A stretch of DNA of 64,000 bases from an uncultured Rubritalea sp. (GTDB taxonomy: Bacteria > Verrucomicrobiota > Verrucomicrobiia > Verrucomicrobiales > Akkermansiaceae): positions 85,772-149,771 of the forward strand of contig CALAJT010000022.1 of assembly GCA_937923145.1 (NCBI GenBank), read 5' to 3'. Of the stretch, positions 39,523-48,224 are shown piece by piece; positions within the stretch are counted from its first letter, which is position 1, and every line of letters begins with the position of its first letter. The notes beneath the pieces are model-generated. The model was given only the letters and a program-made list of their open reading frames with translations. It had not been told where the DNA came from and made no database searches. The position numbers and the translations under genes are program-made.

Positions 39523-42060
39523 CTACTCAGCGGATGAGGCTTTTTCGTCTGACTTTGGCTTGCGCTTTAGTGGCTTGAAGGTGAGTTCGTCTTCGCCTTT
39601 CTTACGAGAGACTTTCACGTTATCGCCTTCTTCCACATCTCCTCTTAGCAAGGCTTCTGCTAAAGGATCTTCCATGAAGCGCTCTACTGCTCGGCGCATA
39701 GGACGTGCTCCGTATTTCGGGTCGTATCCTTTTTCTACGATAAGATCGCGGGCTGATTTATCTAACTTAAGAGCAATGTCTTTGTCTTCGAGACGCTTGA
39801 AGAGCTTCTCACACTCAAGATCTACAATGGAATCAAGGTTCTTCTTCTCAAGCATGTGGAATACCACTAGCTCGTCGAGACGATTGAGGAATTCTGGACG
39901 GAAATACTTGCTGGATTCCTCCATGATCTTACCCTTCATACTATCGAAGTCCGCGTCGTCTGCATTCATAGCACCGAATCCAAGTGAAGTCTGGCGCTTG
40001 ATAGTGGAGGCTCCTACATTTGAAGTAAGAATAATGATCGTGTTTCTGAAATCAATCTTACGACCAAAGCTGTCCGTAACCATCCCTTCTTCAAGTATCT
40101 GGAGAAGTAAATTCATGACGTCTGGGTGAGCTTTCTCGATCTCATCAAAGAGAATGACTGAGTATGGACGGCGTCTAACAGCTTCTGAAAGCTGACCACC
40201 TTCTTCATAACCCACATACCCTGGAGGCGAACCGATCAGTCTACTTGTCGAGAACTTCTCCATGTACTCTGACATGTCGATCTGGATCAGCGACTCAGGA
40301 TCGCCGAACATGAATTCTGCGAGATTCTTAGCGAGGTAAGTCTTACCAACACCAGTAGGTCCTAGGAATAGGAACGAACCGATAGGACGACGTGGATCTT
40401 TAAGATCTGCACGTGATCTACGGAGAGCCTTACTAATAGCAGTGACCGCTTCGTCTTGACCAATAACCTTTTCCTTAAGCTGATCTTCCATCTGGAGAAG
40501 CTTGTCTGCTTCCTTCTGCTCCATACGCTGGAGTGGAACACCTGTCCACTTAGAGACAACAGTCATGATGTCGTCCTCGGTGACTTCTACGATGTTTTCT
40601 TCGCTCTCAGCTTTCCAGTTTTCTAGAATATCTTCGAGCTTTTGCTTGGCTTTTTTCTCGTCGTCGCGGCATGATGCTGCTTTTTCGAAATCTTGATCGT
40701 TGATCGCATTGACCTTGTCTCTGTTGATATGCTGAATCTCTTTTTCGAGCTCCTTGAGTTCTGGCGGACGAGTCATCTGACCGATGCGAGCACGTGAGCC
40801 AGCTTCGTCGATAATATCGATCGCCTTATCAGGGAGAAATCTACCTGTTAGATAGCGTGATGAAAGTTTCACTGCGGACTCTAAGGCTTCGTCTGAATAG
40901 TGAGCCTTGTGGTGAGTTTCATATTTCTCGCGGAGACCCATAAGAATTTTCACGGTGTCTTCCTCTGATGGCTCTTCTACTCTAACCTTCTGGAATCTTC
41001 TTTCTAGAGCTGAATCTTTCTCGATAAATTTGCGATATTCGTTGAGCGTTGTTGCACCTACACACTGGAGTTCACCTCTGCTGAGAGCTGGCTTGATGAT
41101 GTTAGAAGCGTCCATAGCACCTTCAGCGGAGCCTGCACCTACGATGGTGTGAAGCTCATCGATGAAGAGGATAACGTCTCCCACTTTTCTGATCTCATCC
41201 ATCACAGCCTTGATACGCTCTTCGAACTGACCACGGTATTTCGTGCCAGCTACCATGAGGGCTAGGTCTAGTGTAATGACTTTTTTACCACGGAGAAGCT
41301 CAGGGACATTTCCTGTAGCTATTTCCTGTGCTAGTCCTTCTATGATTGCAGTCTTACCCACGCCGGCTTCACCCACTAGAACAGGGTTGTTCTTGGTGCG
41401 TCGACAAAGGATCTGGATGACTCTCTCAGTCTCGCTTGCACGTCCGATAACTGGATCAAGCTTATCTTCATTAGCTAACTTAGTGAGATCTCTGCCAAAT
41501 GCTTTGAGTGCTGGCGTCTTGGACTTCCCTTCTTTGTCTTCGTCACTGTCGTCATCGCTACTACTGCTGTCGTCGTCATCTTCAAACATTTCAAAAATAT
41601 CTTCTTCTGAATCTTCAGGATCGAAGTTCGGATCTATTTCAGCCAGCACTTCTTGCCGTGCTCTCTGAATGTCTACATCGAGACTTTGTAAAACCCTAGC
41701 CGCTACCCCTTCACCTTCACGGAGAAGACCTAACAGGAGGTGTTCTGTACCTACGTATGAATGGTTGAGCTGCTTGGCTTCTTTCTCGGCTAGACTGAGA
41801 ACTTTCTTAACGCGCGGTGTGTAAGGAATCTGTGTTGAAATGGTCTGCTCTGGACCGCTGCCCACTTGCTTCTCCACCTCTACTCTGACGCGCTCTAGCT
41901 CTAAGCCCATGCGCTCCAGCACGTTGACAGCGACGCCTTGACCCAGCTTGATCAAGCCGAGTAGAAGATGCTCTGTGCCCACATAGTTGTGGTTAAAGCG
42001 CTCTGCCTCCTTACGTGCGAGTGCTAATACTTGTTGTGCTCTTGGTGTGAAATTATTCAT
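39523..42060 (-). CDS. clpC: ATP-dependent Clp protease ATPase subunit ClpC
   Basis: The 845-residue AAA+ unfoldase feeds substrates to ClpP. Two Clp_N repeats open the protein ([31 protein letters not shown]). NBD1 has Walker [12 protein letters not shown] and Walker [19 protein letters not shown]. The middle segment contains a UVR-like helix ([14 protein letters not shown]), the ClpC hallmark that interacts with McsB/MecA-type adaptors. NBD2 has [13 protein letters not shown] and [15 protein letters not shown]. An acidic linker (residues 149-175, rich in D and S) separates the N-domain from NBD1. It lies 5 bases after mcsB, as in the Firmicutes clpC operon. Confidence 0.96.
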   Translation of the reverse strand: MNNFTPRAQQVLALARKEAERFNHNYVGTEHLLLGLIKLGQGVAVNVLERMGLELERVRVEVEKQVGSGPEQTISTQIPYTPRVKKVLSLAEKEAKQLNHSYVGTEHLLLGLLREGEGVAARVLQSLDVDIQRARQEVLAEIDPNFDPEDSEEDIFEMFEDDDDSSSSDDDSDEDKEGKSKTPALKAFGRDLTKLANEDKLDPVIGRASETERVIQILCRRTKNNPVLVGEAGVGKTAIIEGLAQEIATGNVPELLRGKKVITLDLALMVAGTKYRGQFEERIKAVMDEIRKVGDVILFIDELHTIVGAGSAEGAMDASNIIKPALSRGELQCVGATTLNEYRKFIEKDSALERRFQKVRVEEPSEEDTVKILMGLREKYETHHKAHYSDEALESAVKLSSRYLTGRFLPDKAIDIIDEAGSRARIGQMTRPPELKELEKEIQHINRDKVNAINDQDFEKAASCRDDEKKAKQKLEDILENWKAESEENIVEVTEDDIMTVVSKWTGVPLQRMEQKEADKLLQMEDQLKEKVIGQDEAVTAISKALRRSRADLKDPRRPIGSFLFLGPTGVGKTYLAKNLAEFMFGDPESLIQIDMSEYMEKFSTSRLIGSPPGYVGYEEGGQLSEAVRRRPYSVILFDEIEKAHPDVMNLLLQILEEGMVTDSFGRKIDFRNTIIILTSNVGASTIKRQTSLGFGAMNADDADFDSMKGKIMEESSKYFRPEFLNRLDELVVFHMLEKKNLDSIVDLECEKLFKRLEDKDIALKLDKSARDLIVEKGYDPKYGARPMRRAVERFMEDPLAEALLRGDVEEGDNVKVSRKKGEDELTFKPLKRKPKSDEKASSAE

Positions 42061-42065
42061 ATTTA

Positions 42066-43196
42066 TTATTCTATGGGTAACTCATCGCCAGCGTCATCGC
42101 TATCGATTAATTTATTATCTACTATATTACTAACAGGTGGAGCGAGAGATTGCAACTGATCACGTATGATTTCTGCACGAATAAGGTCTCTTTTCTCAGG
42201 TTCTAGCTCTTTTCCAGCGAAAATTTGTAAGTGCGCTGGCTGGATTTCCATCATCAGAGAGTCGCATCGCTGCATCGTCCCCTCTTCAAAGTAGCCCAGA
42301 TCTGCACCCAGGCGGATCAGCGAAATGTGAGCGAACGCTTCTTTGGAGTCGAACAGATTTGCATACATTAAAGTGCCATAAGCTCTGCCTATTTTATCTG
42401 TGAGAGCATCACTATCCTCCTCTAACATTTTTAATCTCGCGTTGCGCTCATGTGTTGCCACTTGATTGATCACGCGTTCGAGTCTTTCAATAATTACTTC
42501 TTCAGATTCGCCGAGTGTGGACTGATTCGAAATTTGGAATAAATGCCCTAGCGACTCCGTGCCTTCTCCGAAAAGTCCACGCACTGCGAGACCTATTTTA
42601 GAGACAGCTTGTAGCACCTGACCGATCTGCTCAGTAAGAACTAGCGCTGGTAGATGAAGCATAGCTGACGCTCTCATCCCTGTGCCTAGGTTAGTAGGGC
42701 AGGCAGAGATATAGCCTAGTTTCTCATCGTAAGCGTAGGGCAGCTTTTTCTCTAACTGCTGATCCATGGTATCTAAAAGAGCATAAGCTTTGCGGAGGTG
42801 TAAACCTGAGCAAATCGACTGCATTCTCAAATGGTCTTCCTCATTTACCATGACGGAGAGCGACTGCTTACGGTTCACAACCGCAGCGCAACCTTCACTT
42901 CTAGCAGCTTGTTCCCTACTGATCAGATGGCGCTCCACCATCACTTGCTTATCGAGCGAGTCCAGCTCTGAAAGTTCTTTTGCGAAGCCATCAGACATTT
43001 CTGGTAGCTCCACTAACTCAGGCAATATCATTTCCATAATACGCACCCGCTCCTTTTTCTTAGCCCATCCCGGGAAGGATACACCGTTCATATTTCGAGC
43101 GAGTCGAATACGGCTAGTGATGACTACGGCGTTGTCTTTGCCCTTACCTGTCATCCAGTCTGCTGGGTGCTTTACCAGCGTAGAAAATCGCATCAT
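42066..43196 (-). CDS. mcsB: Protein-arginine kinase McsB
   Basis: The 376-residue member of the phosphagen-kinase fold phosphorylates arginine residues in misfolded proteins and marks them for ClpC-ClpP. Family features visible are TSRIRLARNMNGVSFP near residue 28, the catalytic-loop region CPTNLGTGMRASAMLHLPAL near residue 165, and RGLFGEGTESLGHLFQISN near residue 205. It starts one base inside the mcsA stop (TAATG) and ends 5 bases before clpC. The three-gene order equals the Firmicutes ctsR-mcsA-mcsB-clpC operon without ctsR. Confidence 0.94.
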   Translation of the reverse strand: MMRFSTLVKHPADWMTGKGKDNAVVITSRIRLARNMNGVSFPGWAKKKERVRIMEMILPELVELPEMSDGFAKELSELDSLDKQVMVERHLISREQAARSEGCAAVVNRKQSLSVMVNEEDHLRMQSICSGLHLRKAYALLDTMDQQLEKKLPYAYDEKLGYISACPTNLGTGMRASAMLHLPALVLTEQIGQVLQAVSKIGLAVRGLFGEGTESLGHLFQISNQSTLGESEEVIIERLERVINQVATHERNARLKMLEEDSDALTDKIGRAYGTLMYANLFDSKEAFAHISLIRLGADLGYFEEGTMQRCDSLMMEIQPAHLQIFAGKELEPEKRDLIRAEIIRDQLQSLAPPVSNIVDNKLIDSDDAGDELPIE

Positions 43197-43750
43197 TAGA
43201 CTGTCTTACCTTTCTTTTTAGAGCTTTTCTTGGACGATTTAGAGGCTTTAGGAGCGTTCTCTAGGGCTGTGAGCTCGTCACGTAATTTCGCCGCTTCCTC
43301 ATATTTCTCATCTGCTATAGCACGATCCATAGCTGTCTTCAGCTTCTGAAGATCGCGCTTTTCTTTCATAGCCGCGATCATTCCTACTGGCATTTTACCT
43401 TTATGTTGGGTGCCTCGGTGCATGCTTTTCAGCATCGACTTCACCTCAGTGCCGAAATGCTCATAGCAATGACTGCAACCAAGTCTGCCGACCTTGCGCA
43501 GATCATCTAGAGTGAAACCACAGTTCGTGCATTCACCGACATTCGCCGAAGTATCAGCTGTAGGATCTTCACTCGGAGAGCTTTTCGGAGCCTCATCATT
43601 AATAAGGACATCAGCGATTTTGAACTCCTCCAGAGAAGTCACACCCTGTTCCTCCGCACAGGAGTCACATAGGTTCATCTTCTTCGACTTCCCATCAATC
43701 ACTTGGGTATAAAACACATTTGCTTCGTTTTCACAGAATTGGCACTTCAT
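43196..43750 (-). CDS. mcsA: McsA, zinc-binding activator of McsB
   Basis: The 184-residue protein starts at ATG 43750 (MKCQFCENEANVFYTQ); an upstream in-frame ATG at 43828 would add a tail unlike the family. It has two treble zinc sites: CQFC with CDSC near residues 3-35, and CTNC with CSHC near residues 70-90. A UVR motif follows at the end (AIADEKYEEAAKLRDELTAL). In Firmicutes McsA is required for McsB activity. A basic tail (SSKKSSKKKGK) closes the protein. It is the first gene of the operon and divergent from the HELTH-motif membrane gene. Confidence 0.92.
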   Translation of the reverse strand: MKCQFCENEANVFYTQVIDGKSKKMNLCDSCAEEQGVTSLEEFKIADVLINDEAPKSSPSEDPTADTSANVGECTNCGFTLDDLRKVGRLGCSHCYEHFGTEVKSMLKSMHRGTQHKGKMPVGMIAAMKEKRDLQKLKTAMDRAIADEKYEEAAKLRDELTALENAPKASKSSKKSSKKKGKTV

Positions 43751-43920
43751 CGCATAAAAATTTAAACAACCATGCTCATAATGCGAACTTTTTATTAAGA
43801 AAATATCATCTAATCTGGCTTCCTTCATACAGCCTCATAATATACAGTTGATTCAGGATACTTAAATATCGACACCTGCTTATTATTAGAGTAAAATCCA
43901 TACCAGCAGATTTATTCCCC

Positions 43921-44859
43921 ATGTCAGCTTCTCGTCAAAAAAACCGCAAATCACGACAAAGCGCTAGTGTTACTAGTTCGCGTAGGGGTGGTGGGCGTAG
44001 GAATCGTAGAAATGGTGGTGGTCTGTGGGAGACCGTGAAGACTGCGAACCGCAGAGCGCATCAGAGAACTAATCAGCGGACTTATGCCAGGAAGGGATTA
44101 AAGTCTATAAGAGCTGCAATCTCTGACGGAGTGATCGACGATTATAGACTGCCTACTCCACAGTTGATTCTACGTAGTTTGATAGGGTTAGTTTTACTCT
44201 TCCCGTGTTTTATTTCTACGATGGCCTTGTTTAATCTAGAGAGCGCACCGCATGAATCTACTGGCTATTGGTCGCAGCTTATTCAATCTCAGCCGTTCTT
44301 GTTTTTCACGGTGGGTATTTTCTTGATGTTTGGATGGTTTTATTCGGGACTCCTGAATGGACTCTTTCTCTACTTTTACGTGTTAGGTCACGAGCTAACA
44401 CATGCTTTTTTCATCTACCTTTGTGGAGGAAGGATATCAGAATTCAAGGTCACTAGACAAGGTGGGCATGTAGTTACAAATAAGACTAACATATTGATCG
44501 CCCTTTCGCCTTATTTTCTGCCATTTTGGTCGGTAGTTATTTTGGCTATTTCACTATTGTTAGAGTGTTTCATCGTTATTCCTTATCATAGCCAGGCTCT
44601 TTATCTAATGATTGGTGCATCATGGACATTTCACCTCTGCTGGACACTCTGGATGATTCCACGTGATCAGCCAGATCTAAAAGAAAACGGCACCTTCTTT
44701 TCACTAGCCATTATCTATCTTGCCAACGTCCTATTACTAGCAGCTCTACTCTGCTTAGCTCCAAATGGATTTAGCTTTAAGAACTATTGCTACCAATGGC
44801 TCAACTTAGCGGCTGAGAATGGACTAGCGATGAAAGAATGGTTGCTTAGCTTCTTATAG
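43921..44859 (+). CDS. Membrane protein with HELTH zinc-protease-like motif
   Basis: The 312-residue protein has a very basic, disordered N-terminus (RRGGGRRNRRNGG) and about five transmembrane helices. The third holds VLGHELTHAFFIYLCGGR, an HExxH motif in a membrane helix as in M50 site-2 proteases. A following GGHVVTNKTNILIALSPYFLPF resembles M50-like relatives that carry a second N..P motif instead of NPDG. A membrane-embedded metalloprotease is possible, but the second metal-ligand motif is not clear. It is divergent from mcsA and converges with ftsA, 7 bases apart. Confidence 0.65.
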   Translation: MSASRQKNRKSRQSASVTSSRRGGGRRNRRNGGGLWETVKTANRRAHQRTNQRTYARKGLKSIRAAISDGVIDDYRLPTPQLILRSLIGLVLLFPCFISTMALFNLESAPHESTGYWSQLIQSQPFLFFTVGIFLMFGWFYSGLLNGLFLYFYVLGHELTHAFFIYLCGGRISEFKVTRQGGHVVTNKTNILIALSPYFLPFWSVVILAISLLLECFIVIPYHSQALYLMIGASWTFHLCWTLWMIPRDQPDLKENGTFFSLAIIYLANVLLLAALLCLAPNGFSFKNYCYQWLNLAAENGLAMKEWLLSFL

Positions 44860-44866
44860 AGCTGAC

Positions 44867-46078
44867 TTAGAATGGTAGAAACTTAGAAAGTTTGTTGAGC
44901 AGTCCTTTGCTATCACGCTTATTGCGATACTCTTCTTCAAGCACCTGTGCATAGCGAATTAATCCTACTGCGGTGGAATACTGTGGGTCACGGAAATACG
45001 CCTGGACTCCGCTGATTTCTGGTTGCTCAGGTCGGTAGATTGGTAGCCCGAATACTTCATTCGCTAGCTCTCCAATACCTCGCATGAGGCTAGTGCCTCC
45101 TGTTAGGAATACGCCTGTCCCTACGCTCTTAAGTGAGCCTTCAGGGAGCTTTTCTTTTACGAGCATGAAAGTCTCTTCAAGTCGTCCTCTGACAACATCA
45201 TTTAACAATGATCGCTGGATTTCAGATTCGGTAAATCCTTTCTCATCATTTACAGTCACTACTCCTACAGACCTCGCTGGATCACCAGAGACATCGCCTT
45301 CGGTTTTCTTAAGAAGTTCTGCTTTAGAGAGTGGAATGTGAGTCACTAGGTGGATGTCATTGGTCACGTGATCGCCCCCAACTGGGATGCAGCCAGATGC
45401 CTCGATACCACCATTTAAGTAGAGCACAAAGTCTGTAGTGCCGCCTCCGATATCAATCACCAAGGCACCTTCTGCCTTGCGTTCACGATTAAGAGCTATC
45501 TGTGCCGAGGCTATCGGTGCGAAAACTACTTCATCAACATCTAGCGGGATTTCTCTCACACACTTGATACTATTCTGAATTCTTGTTCTCACACCATGGA
45601 TGATGTGGAAATCTGACTCTAAAGTTTTACCGATCAAGCCAATAGGCTTTGTACTATGAGGTTGATCATCAAGCATGTATTTTCTCACTACATTGTGCAG
45701 ATAAACATTCTCAGCTGGGATAGCGATATCCTGTGCTATTTCCTTTACCTCCTCTATATGCTCGTCTTCGACTTCACTAGCATCATCCGGTAGACGGAAT
45801 GTACCACGGTTATTCACTCCTGTAATGTGTGCTCCTGTGATGGCCAGCACGACACTGCTGATATCTACATCACATACGTCCTCAGCTTCTAAAAGAGCTT
45901 CACGTACACATGTTCTCACTTGGTGAAAATCAGAGATCTCTCCCTTTCTCACACCGACACTTTTCGTCTCTCCGACGCCGAGAATCTTCACCGAACCATC
46001 TGGCTTCACTTCTCCCACCACCATACATGTTTTACTGGTGCCGATCTCTAGTCCTACGTGTATTGATGACTTTGCCAT
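44867..46078 (-). CDS. ftsA: Cell division protein FtsA
   Basis: The 403-residue actin-like ATPase anchors FtsZ to the membrane. It opens with VGLEIGTSKTCMVVGEV (phosphate 1). The 1C subdomain is at about residues 85-165, and phosphate 2 appears as LVIDIGGGTTDFVLYLNGG near residue 205. The adenosine loop follows in VFLTGGTSLMRGI. A C-terminal amphipathic helix (KGLLNKLSKFLPF) is the membrane-targeting sequence. It follows ftsQ by 3 bases. Unusually, ftsZ does not follow; the next gene is convergent. Confidence 0.94.
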   Translation of the reverse strand: MAKSSIHVGLEIGTSKTCMVVGEVKPDGSVKILGVGETKSVGVRKGEISDFHQVRTCVREALLEAEDVCDVDISSVVLAITGAHITGVNNRGTFRLPDDASEVEDEHIEEVKEIAQDIAIPAENVYLHNVVRKYMLDDQPHSTKPIGLIGKTLESDFHIIHGVRTRIQNSIKCVREIPLDVDEVVFAPIASAQIALNRERKAEGALVIDIGGGTTDFVLYLNGGIEASGCIPVGGDHVTNDIHLVTHIPLSKAELLKKTEGDVSGDPARSVGVVTVNDEKGFTESEIQRSLLNDVVRGRLEETFMLVKEKLPEGSLKSVGTGVFLTGGTSLMRGIGELANEVFGLPIYRPEQPEISGVQAYFRDPQYSTAVGLIRYAQVLEEEYRNKRDSKGLLNKLSKFLPF

Positions 46079-46081
46079 GAT

Positions 46082-47086
46082 TTAATTATCTCTATCTAAA
46101 ATGCTTTGGGTAGAAGAATCTAAGTTATTGATGGGTTGTGCTTCTGATTTACTAGGTTCATTTTGGATCGAACCTCCACCTATATACCCGCCGGGATTGT
46201 TCGTCTTAGGACGAAGGTCTATCCAAGCTAATACTTTACCGTTCAACTGAGCATGCTCTCTCACTTTAAGTAGTTTATTCAGTTGGAAATCGTGCTCATA
46301 CATTGAAAATTTAGCTTCTAATCCATCGGTACAGATAACTTTTAGAGTGTAGAAATTTTCTACTACCACACGCTCCACACCCCAGTCTTGTGGAACAACT
46401 TTATTTAAGCTTAATATGAATTGCAATGCTCTCTCACAGTCGGGATGATTCATTTCTTTACCTAGCTGGAAGTCATCTTCAGAAGTTGCAGATACTTCTA
46501 TGACAGGAAGAGTTTTAGCTATCTCCCAGAATTCTCTTTCACTCTTAAAAGTAACTCCAAACTTATCGATTAATAATCCCTTATATGGACTCCTACCTGC
46601 AAGACCTAGCTGACGGCAGGATAACCAAGCCACCGGAATTCTCTCTTCGATTTTTATTTCTATAGTGTCAGGTAGTCTACGATCTACTTCCGCACTTATT
46701 ACCTCTGGTCGCTCTCGGAGACGCTTTTCTACATCATCCAGATCTACTTGAAAAATAGTACCTTTAGTATCTATCTCAGAAATATCCCAAACGCGCTTAG
46801 CAGATAGAACTACAGTGTCATTCCCTTGAAAGTCAGTTACGGGAATATATTCAATAGCAAACTCATCATTATCATTAAAGTGCTCATGAATTGCCTTGTA
46901 TGCAAAATACATCAGCACGGCGACTATACCTAAAATCACCAAAGTTCGTCCCATGTCCTTGAGCCTCTTAAGCGACTGGAAAAACATGATACGTGGAGAC
47001 ATCACGTTTAGGTGTAATATGCGCGAGTTTTTTGAACTCTTACCTCTACGGTTTTTCTTTATGGGCGTTGTTTTTCTACGAAACAT
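46082..47086 (-). CDS. ftsQ: Cell division protein FtsQ/DivIB
   Basis: The 334-residue protein has a basic cytoplasmic N-terminus (TPIKKNRRGKSSKN) and one transmembrane segment near residues 47-67 (LVILGIVAVLMYFAYKAI). A POTRA domain follows (DLDDVEKRLRERPEVISAEV, RRLPDTIEIKIEERIPVAW). The beta domain ends near residue 295 (HAQLNGKVLAWIDLRPK), and a disordered tail follows. It belongs to the divisome complex with FtsB/FtsL. It lies 194 bases after ddl and 3 bases before ftsA. Confidence 0.86.
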   Translation of the reverse strand: MFRRKTTPIKKNRRGKSSKNSRILHLNVMSPRIMFFQSLKRLKDMGRTLVILGIVAVLMYFAYKAIHEHFNDNDEFAIEYIPVTDFQGNDTVVLSAKRVWDISEIDTKGTIFQVDLDDVEKRLRERPEVISAEVDRRLPDTIEIKIEERIPVAWLSCRQLGLAGRSPYKGLLIDKFGVTFKSEREFWEIAKTLPVIEVSATSEDDFQLGKEMNHPDCERALQFILSLNKVVPQDWGVERVVVENFYTLKVICTDGLEAKFSMYEHDFQLNKLLKVREHAQLNGKVLAWIDLRPKTNNPGGYIGGGSIQNEPSKSEAQPINNLDSSTQSILDRDN

Positions 47087-47280
47087 TGTCTCACTTTCTC
47101 AATTAGGGGATTACAGAATGATCTAGCACATAATGCCTTAATCCAAATAGTAAGGATTTATTGATAATGTGTAAACCATAATCTTATTAAAAATAGAGCA
47201 TTTTTACACCTACCTCTCTATAACTAAGAAATCCCCAATGATTGACACCACCGAGGACTAATTATGTTGAAATATTAAGC

Positions 47281-48204
47281 CTATCGCTGAATGGCTTTAG
47301 AGATATCTATAATCTTCATACATAGCTCTGCAAATGGGTATCCAGCTACTGCTGCTGCCTTAGGTAGTAAGCTAGTTGCAGTCATTCCTGGGATGGTATT
47401 TGCCTCTAGGACGTAGGGTGCCCCATCTTTATCTAGGAGAACATCTACACGAGAGTAGACTTCTACCCCTAGTGACTTGTGTGCTTTTAGCGCTGCATCT
47501 TGCACTGCTTTTGTAACTTCTGGAGTGAATTCTGCTGGGCAGTAGTAGTCAGTTTTAGTGGCACCGTCTTCGCTCATCCAAGAGTATTTACTTGCCATAT
47601 CATAGACTCCACCTCTAGGAACAATGTGCACGATAGGAAGAACTTCTCCGTCTAATACTCCGACAGTAAGTTCAGGACCTTCGATTAATTGCTCGATTAG
47701 AACGTCGTTGCTAAACTTTACAGCATCGCGCATTGCAGCTTCAGCCTCTTCTTCAGTTTTACAAATATGCACTCCTACGCTTGATCCTTCACGAGGTGGC
47801 TTGACCACGTAGGGAAGGCTCATTCTTGGCATGATGAATCCGTGAGTAACATCTACTATCTCGCTAGCTGGAGTAGGTACTCCTGCTTCGATGAATTTCT
47901 CTTTACTGAGCACCTTATCAAAGGCGATCTTGCTATTCGCTGAGCCTGCACCTGTGTAAGCAATGCCGAGTTTCTCTAGCTGCGATTGCATTTCACCATC
48001 TTCACCATAGGTTCCATGTATAGTATTAAATACGATATCAATACCTTCTGTTACATTGATTTCGTGATCCTTTACTATTAGCTCCACTGCATCGCACCCT
48101 GCGTCTAAAAGAGCTTTTAAAACACCCTTGCCAGATTCCATAGACACCTGATGCTCTGAACCTGGTCCACCCATAGCTACTGCTATTTTTAAATTTTTAT
48201 CCAT
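47281..48204 (-). CDS. ddl: D-alanine--D-alanine ligase
   Basis: The 307-residue ATP-grasp enzyme makes the D-Ala-D-Ala dipeptide for peptidoglycan. N-terminal AVAMGGPGSEHQVSMESGKG (split near residue 8-27) is the Ddl signature. ATP-grasp residues are in LPYVVKPPREGSSVGVHI and VLIEQLIEGPELTVGVLDG. The second signature is RVDVLLDKDGAPYVLEANTI near residue 245, with PGMTATSLLPKAA after it. Length and motifs are normal. It lies 20 bases downstream of murCB. Confidence 0.95.
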   Translation of the reverse strand: MDKNLKIAVAMGGPGSEHQVSMESGKGVLKALLDAGCDAVELIVKDHEINVTEGIDIVFNTIHGTYGEDGEMQSQLEKLGIAYTGAGSANSKIAFDKVLSKEKFIEAGVPTPASEIVDVTHGFIMPRMSLPYVVKPPREGSSVGVHICKTEEEAEAAMRDAVKFSNDVLIEQLIEGPELTVGVLDGEVLPIVHIVPRGGVYDMASKYSWMSEDGATKTDYYCPAEFTPEVTKAVQDAALKAHKSLGVEVYSRVDVLLDKDGAPYVLEANTIPGMTATSLLPKAAAVAGYPFAELCMKIIDISKAIQR

Positions 48205-48224
48205 CTTAGTTATATTTGTTAGTT

